Shown here piece after piece: positions 58,911 through 64,000 of a DNA stretch of 64,000 bases. Position 1 is the stretch's first letter, and every line of letters starts with the position of its first letter. A program made the translations under genes and the position numbers. The notes under the pieces are model-generated. The model did no database searches. It was not told where the DNA came from and saw nothing but the letters and a program-made list of their open reading frames with translations. The DNA is from Colius striatus (taxonomy: Eukaryota; Chordata; Aves; Coliiformes; Coliidae): the NCBI RefSeq assembly GCF_028858725.1, contig NC_084762.1:2613374-2677373 (forward strand), written 5' to 3'.

Positions 58911-58974
58911 CATAGAATCATAGAATGGTAGGGGTTGGAAGAGACCTGTAGAGATCATCTAGTCCAGCCCCATG
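58911..58974 (-). mobile_element. CR1 LINE 3' end fragment (antisense)
   Basis: CATAGAATCATAGAATGG, then TAGGGGTTGGAAGAGACC and GATCATCTAGTCCAGCCCC: a clean antisense CR1 terminus with both octamers, cut off after about 64 bp. Confidence 0.95.
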
Positions 58975-61032
58975 GGAAAGATGGAGCTTCTTTTGAACAC
59001 CACTTGTAGTGATGCCCATTTAGGCATTTCTGGAAGGCAGACAAATAAGCTCTCTCATTATTCTTGCCTACATTTGGAGAAGTAAACTTGTCTACGTGCT
59101 CTGTGAATAAATCACTGCAAAACTACCCCAAGGATACATTTCACTTCTATCATCAGTTTCTTATTCATATGGGAATTACCTACCAGCTTCTGAATCCTCA
59201 CCATGCCAAAAAGCAACAAAAGCCCAGAGCAAAAACACACACTTTCCACCAAAAGAACAACTTTTACATACAAACCCATAACTTTTACAAATAACAACGG
59301 AACTCTACTTGAAAATAACTTACCCTCTCACTTTGAGAAATCACCAAGGAACTTTTAGTGGGACTTCTACAGTCCACAGGGACATCTATTAGTGAATTTG
59401 AACTTATGGCTGTGCTCAGCTCTTTCCATTCAATCTAAGCAATTGCAGCCACCAAGATAATTTAAAAGTCATGTGATTCTTCTTCAATAATACATCAGAT
59501 CCTCCTGAATTAGCATCAGATGACTCATTTCTACTGGAGCTGCTCACGTCCGTCTGTATGTCAATGTGCTGGCAAAATGTCTTAAAATACAGGTATTTTT
59601 TTCAGGAGAGATCATATGTCTAGCATTCTGATTGCTCATGTCCACTCTCCAGCCTACAGCATAAAGCTTAGAGTACAAAACCCCCTCATTTTGGTGATAC
59701 AAAGCATTGAAAGGTGGACACATGCAGAGTTTCTATTGCGACCAACATAAATGGGCACAGGAGCACTGGGAGTGAAACAAACCCCATAAATTTATCCCTA
59801 TTTATTAAAAAGGCCTTACTTCCTGAGAAAAACAGTGCTCTTTTTTTCTTAGTTATTTAGTTCTCCTCCTGTTGTGAGCTGCTGTATTGCAAAGCAAACG
59901 ATTGCAGCAAGCCTGGAGTTCCCACTGAACTAATCTCCATCGTCATGTAGCACTGGAGTGTAGTCAAAACTTCCCTGCCTCGCATTGCTTTTCCCCTTCT
60001 CTGCAGCAGAGGCAACCAAACTGTTCAGAAAGCTGCAACTACAGAACAAAATCTTCCAATTCTTTGGCATGCTCCAAACTCCTGTTAAAGTTAACACCAT
60101 TATGAGGCAGTCAGGACCACCTAAGGCTATCAAGGAGCCAAGACTTGTGGGAGAAAGATGGTTTAAATAAAGGGTATTGCCTCTCCTTACAGTCACCACT
60201 GAACTGAAAGCTGCAGCAGCTGGGCTAAGAAGGCATCCAACTGCTGGCAGCACTTGAAACCTTGGTGAATCTCTTGGGAGAGCTGTGCAAGCAGAGGGTG
60301 TACCCTGCTCAGCAAAGCTCTCCAACGGCCCCACCACTGCCAGGCTTGGGCTCACAGCCCTCATTTCAGATGCTCTACTGCTTGAATGCACACAAACAAG
60401 TTGCTTTGCAGAGCATTAGCTTCCTGTCCTGCTTCTTAGTATCATAACATGAAACCAGGCATCATCTGTCTGCTTGGGCTCCTTGGGCTGCTGTTCACTT
60501 CTGGAAGAAATAAGATTCCTCTCAAAGCAAGGGAAAACATTTTGGAGGGCAATGCTTCATCTTCACATCTAACACCCACCTAAACTCATCTCAAATATGA
60601 ACTAGCACTATAAATACAGGCGCCAGAGGAGGCTATTTTGTTTTTCCATATGCACATATCTCTTGACAAGCATGGAACTGCTGACAACAGGGAGCACAAC
60701 AAGAAAAAATCTGAGGCCAATGTGAGCACAAGCGTGCTGCTCCCTGGCTGTGAACATAAAACCTGTGATGGGAACAGGATCAAAAGGCTGTGACAGAGCA
60801 AATTGGGCACTGAAGTGCACTGCAACTTCTGCTTCTTTGTACAAAGGGTACGTCCGTACCTCACAGAGTGACCCAACTTTTACCAACCACTGGAAAAGAG
60901 GGGAAAAAAAACCCCAACAATGGAATTTTTGGTCTCATGTGTGAGTTGTAAACAACCATAGGTTTGAGTTTCAAAGGAGCAACACAGAGAGCTGCTGGAG
61001 ATGACTTCACCAGCTCGGCTCAAATAGGGGAG
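58975..61032. other. Intergenic sequence, no gene recognised
   Basis: Nothing coding is recognised. A 153-codon antisense frame at 59,930-60,391 has no recognisable domain. An A8C4 tract lies at 60,904-60,915. Confidence 0.6.
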
Positions 61033-61034
61033 GG

Positions 61035-61052
61035 GGGTGTGTGTGTGTGTGT
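61035..61052. repeat. (GT)n microsatellite
   Basis: A run of about nine GT dinucleotides following GGGGAGGGG. Confidence 0.85.
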
Positions 61053-61218
61053 CTGCATAGGTGGGAGCTACAACACATTGCCATCATTAGAAGTCACAAA
61101 CGGGAGATTTCAACTGAGATCCATCAGCAGCCTGTTTCAACCATAACCAGACTAAGTACACAGCACAGCACTTCCTCCACTCCCCTTGTTTTCAGAGCAA
61201 CACAAACATAACACAAAA

Positions 61219-61280
61219 CCATAGAATCATAGAATGGGAGGGGTTGGAAGGGACCTTCAGAGATATCTGGTCTATCCCAA
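61219..61280 (-). mobile_element. CR1 LINE 3' end fragment (antisense)
   Basis: ATAGAATCATAGAATGGGAG, then GGGTTGGAAGGGACCTTCAG and AGATATCTGGTC: a short antisense CR1 terminus, 5'-truncated. Confidence 0.92.
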
Positions 61281-61590
61281 ACGTCCCCTACTACTACTTT
61301 TATTTCAAGCATCTCCAATCTTGAAATATCAACACACACTTGACCTCAGAAAAGCCTCATTACTGTGCCTCTGTGTAAGAAAGCACCACATGGCAAACCC
61401 AGGGAGAACTGTGGCAAACCCACCTGTCACTTCCCTGACTGTTGGTGCAGGGACTGTTGATGCAATATAAAACTGTCAAAAAGAGGGGAAAAGAAATCCA
61501 CTGTCAGCTCCAGTGATAACAGTGTAGGTTGCTAGAGCTAGAAAGCCTTTCATTTGTAAGGACTGGTGTGTTCTGTCTCCCTCTGCCTTT

Positions 61591-61700
61591 CACGGAATCA
61601 TAGAATTGTTTTGCTTGGAAAAACCCTTTAAGTTCATGGAGTCCAACCCCTCACCTCACACTGCCAAGCCCACCACTAACCCATGGCCCTAAATGATCCC
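61591..61700 (-). mobile_element. CR1 LINE 3' end fragment of a second subfamily (antisense)
   Basis: CACGGAATCATAGAATTG, then GCTTGGAAAAACCCTTTAAG, GGAGTCCAACCCCTCACC and CACTGCCAAGCCCACCACTA with CCATGGCCCTAAATGAT. This is the variant 3' UTR (GGTTGGAAAAGACCTTTAAG / CACTGCCAAG / CCACTAAACCATG) also carried, in sense direction, by the CR1 at 40.5-41.5 kb. Confidence 0.88.
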
Positions 61701-62595
61701 TAGCTTTGTAGGTTAAGACATGAGCCATCTCATTACCTGAGTTTCTGCAGCCTGTTAAGAGCCTCAATTCTCCTTGGCATATTTGTTGTTTGACTTGTTC
61801 CATTTCATCAAAAACAAAGACATTTTGTGATGAAAGCAGGGGTGTAAGGACAAACATAATGATGGAGACTAACTGCAACTCACCCTTATCTGCTCAGCAG
61901 TGAAGGGACATCTCCCCGCATTTTCTCAGGCTCAAGAGCATGTTTATAGTATATTGCTATAAAAAAACACCAAAAGTAAGCTTTCAAAGCATTTTCAGAG
62001 GAACAGAGGGAAGAAGAAGAAAAAAGCAGGAATAGAAACACATCACTTTGGAGCAATAGCACAAAAAGAGAGATGTTCAGGGGAAAATACCAGAGATGAA
62101 AGCCTGGCCCCACTGAATTCCGGGATAAAACAGCCATTGGTTTCAACAGGGTCACGATCTCTGTCAAGATGTGAGTCTGGATTCACTTTTGAAGTAGGTG
62201 TGGCCTAAGAGCAGGAGGGAACCATTAACAAGAACATAAAATGCATCTTTCCCTCCTGAACAGCCCATTGTGTGTTTCATTTTACATTGCCAGCAACTAC
62301 AAGAAGGGCAGCAGTGGTTTCAAAACCCATCTATCTAGGTACACCCTAGGTTTCACCACGTTCTCCTCTCTCTTATCTCTGTATCACAGTGACATCATTC
62401 TTTGGTGGTTACTGGTGGTGGATGGGATGACAGCACAGACACAAAGGTTCTGTTACGCATCAGAACTGTATGAATTTCGTGACAAGACTCGTCATACACA
62501 AACCAGCATCACACATCCAGAAGCACAGGGATTCGTACTACCCCAGGGAAACTGTGATGACATACTGCATGCTTAGATTTGTATTTATGTGTTAT

Positions 62596-62908
62596 CACAG
62601 AATCCCAGGATGGTGGGGGCTGGAAGAGCCCTGCAGAGCTGCTGCAGCCCCAGCCCCTGCTAAAGCAGGTTCCCCTCAATCAGGGGGCACACGAACATGT
62701 CCAGGCAAGTTTGGAAACCTCCCGAGAAGGAGCCTCCACACCCTTCCTGGGCAGCCTGGGCCAGGGCTCCCTCACCTCAGCACCAAACAAGTTTCTCCTC
62801 CTGTGCCAGGGGCACTGCCTATGTTTCAGGTTGTGCCCTTTACCCCTTGTCCTGTCACCAGCCAACAACACAACAACAACTGGCCCCATCCTCTCCATAT
62901 CTGACCTT
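62596..62908 (-). mobile_element. CR1 LINE 3' end, about 310 bp (antisense)
   Basis: ATCACAGAATCCCAGGATGG opens the element, followed by GGGGGCTGGAAGAGCCCTGC, CCTGCTAAAGCAGGTTCCCC, GAACATGTCCAGGCAAGTTT, GAGAAGGAGCCTCCACACCC, TGGGCAGCCTGGGCCAGGGC, CAGGTTGTGCCCTTTACCCC, TTGTCCTGTCACCAGC and TGGCCCCATCCTCTCC. The copy is 5'-truncated. Overlapping frames of up to 144 codons around it are repeat shadows. Confidence 0.94.
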
Positions 62909-64000
62909 TAGGGACTGATCAGCATTGATAAGGTCAAATGATTGATAAGGTTATGCTTGTGTCTCATATCAGCATTCACACACCCGTGCACCGCATTCCT
63001 GGGTGTATGGGCTCACTCAGTCACAGATGCAGGGAAGGCTTCAATGTGGGAGCTACAACCACATTGCTCCTGGATGACATGCCCATCATACAGGATTTGT
63101 TTCTGTGTTAATGGATCACAGAAAAAATAAATCTTGTAAGGATTATTTTAATTTGTAAACCATTTGTATTCCCTACTGCATTGCAATAAAAGGAACGTGC
63201 CAACTGCCAGTCCTTAGAGAAACACAAGACACCTCCTCGCACTTCGGGTTTGGAATCAGAACTGAAACACATTTGGCACAAAAGAACTGATCTTTAGGGA
63301 CCTGGCAGGAGGTGAAGGCAGGGAGAACACTCACTCCTCGTGGCTGTAACCCATCTAGATGTGTTGCTCTACATCCTGTATCCTCTGATCATTTGCAGGA
63401 AGTTGCAATGAGATCACAAATCCCTGAGCAGCCAGGACTCTGAGGTCAGGAACAGCCCGAGCAGCGCAGCCACCTCACAGCTGCAAAGGGAGGCAGGATT
63501 CGGGGTCTTTTGCTGGGGAAAAAAAACCCCTCAAAACCTTATTGCCTGCATATGCTACCAGTAAATCAGCACTCACTGAGCCACCCTGGAGCATGAAACT
63601 CAGTATAATAGGTCTTTCATAGCTCACAGGAGAGGTCATGGCACAAGAATGCTGAACAATACAACACAATCTTTTGTAGGTAAGCAACTTCAAGGTAGGA
63701 GGTGTAAGTTGTTGCAACAATAGAAACCTCAGAGGAGATGATCAGAAAATGATTAACGTGTTTTCTTGGGAGGAATGTGCACAATTGACAGTATTTTCAA
63801 CACACACATGCATTTTTAACTCCTCTGGTATTCTGTTTCTTATGCATTATACACACACTGAGCTCAGAGTTTGGGTTTGTCTCACTAAGTCTCTATTTCT
63901 GCTACTTATAATTACTTAAAGCACCATCATCAGATTATTCACACATCCGTTTGTTTGGAATAACTCCTAATAAAGAGACTTTCAGAAGAGTAACCCATTG
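62909..64000. other. Intergenic sequence to the window end, no gene recognised
   Basis: No gene is seen. It contains an A8C4 tract at 63,519-63,530. Confidence 0.65.

Noticed and set aside
1-64000. tRNA, rRNA or other structured RNA genes
   Set aside because: I looked for tRNA B-box and cloverleaf signals and found none that hold together; no rRNA-like sequence was noticed.

Overview
The window is avian genomic DNA carrying one recognisable protein-coding gene, prolactin (PRL), on the + strand. It sits in a gene-poor setting, with about 24.6 kb upstream and 33.9 kb downstream in which I find no other gene. Three things point to a bird: a 229-residue avian-type prolactin with the standard five-exon structure, repeated CR1 LINE 3' ends in the form typical of birds, and a few very old MIR (CORE-SINE) copies. 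The species cannot be fixed from the sequence alone.

Layout. 1-24,480 is non-coding, with MIR fragments near 12.9, 13.1 and 16.7 kb, a doubtful CR1 tail at 16.2 kb and a clear CR1 tail at 19.82-20.28 kb. 24,480-30,360 is PRL: TATA box at 24,538, five coding exons (28, 182, 108, 180 and 192 nt), stop at 30,069-30,071 and AATAAA at 30,339. 30,360-33,600 holds the most striking object: 16 degenerate units of about 37-39 bp (31,044-31,640) that pass without a break in register into a nearly homogeneous 50-unit minisatellite (31,641-33,570; 36 units of 40 bp and 14 of 35 bp). 33,600-38,000 is plain non-coding sequence with one long imperfect hairpin. 38,000-41,720 is a GC-richer repeat patchwork: a three-copy repeat, a CTG/ATG/CTG microsatellite, a LINE reverse-transcriptase relic on the - strand, a 1-kb CR1 on the + strand and two small tandem duplications. 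41,720-64,000 is non-coding with two MIR copies and a cluster of - strand CR1 tails between 58.9 and 62.9 kb.

The long open frames on the - strand across 30.6-33.8 kb (up to 998 codons) are not credible genes. The repeat unit has no stop codon in any antisense frame, and its length is not a multiple of three, so all three antisense frames stay open and encode the same three peptides in rotation. The real interest there is the array: its graded origin from older repeats, its internal duplications and its very high CpG content about 1.3 kb beyond the PRL poly(A) signal.

Prolactin is a secreted pituitary hormone. Its exon boundaries, six cysteines and both family signatures are intact, so I read it as a working gene. 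All calls rest on reading the sequence; no database search was run.
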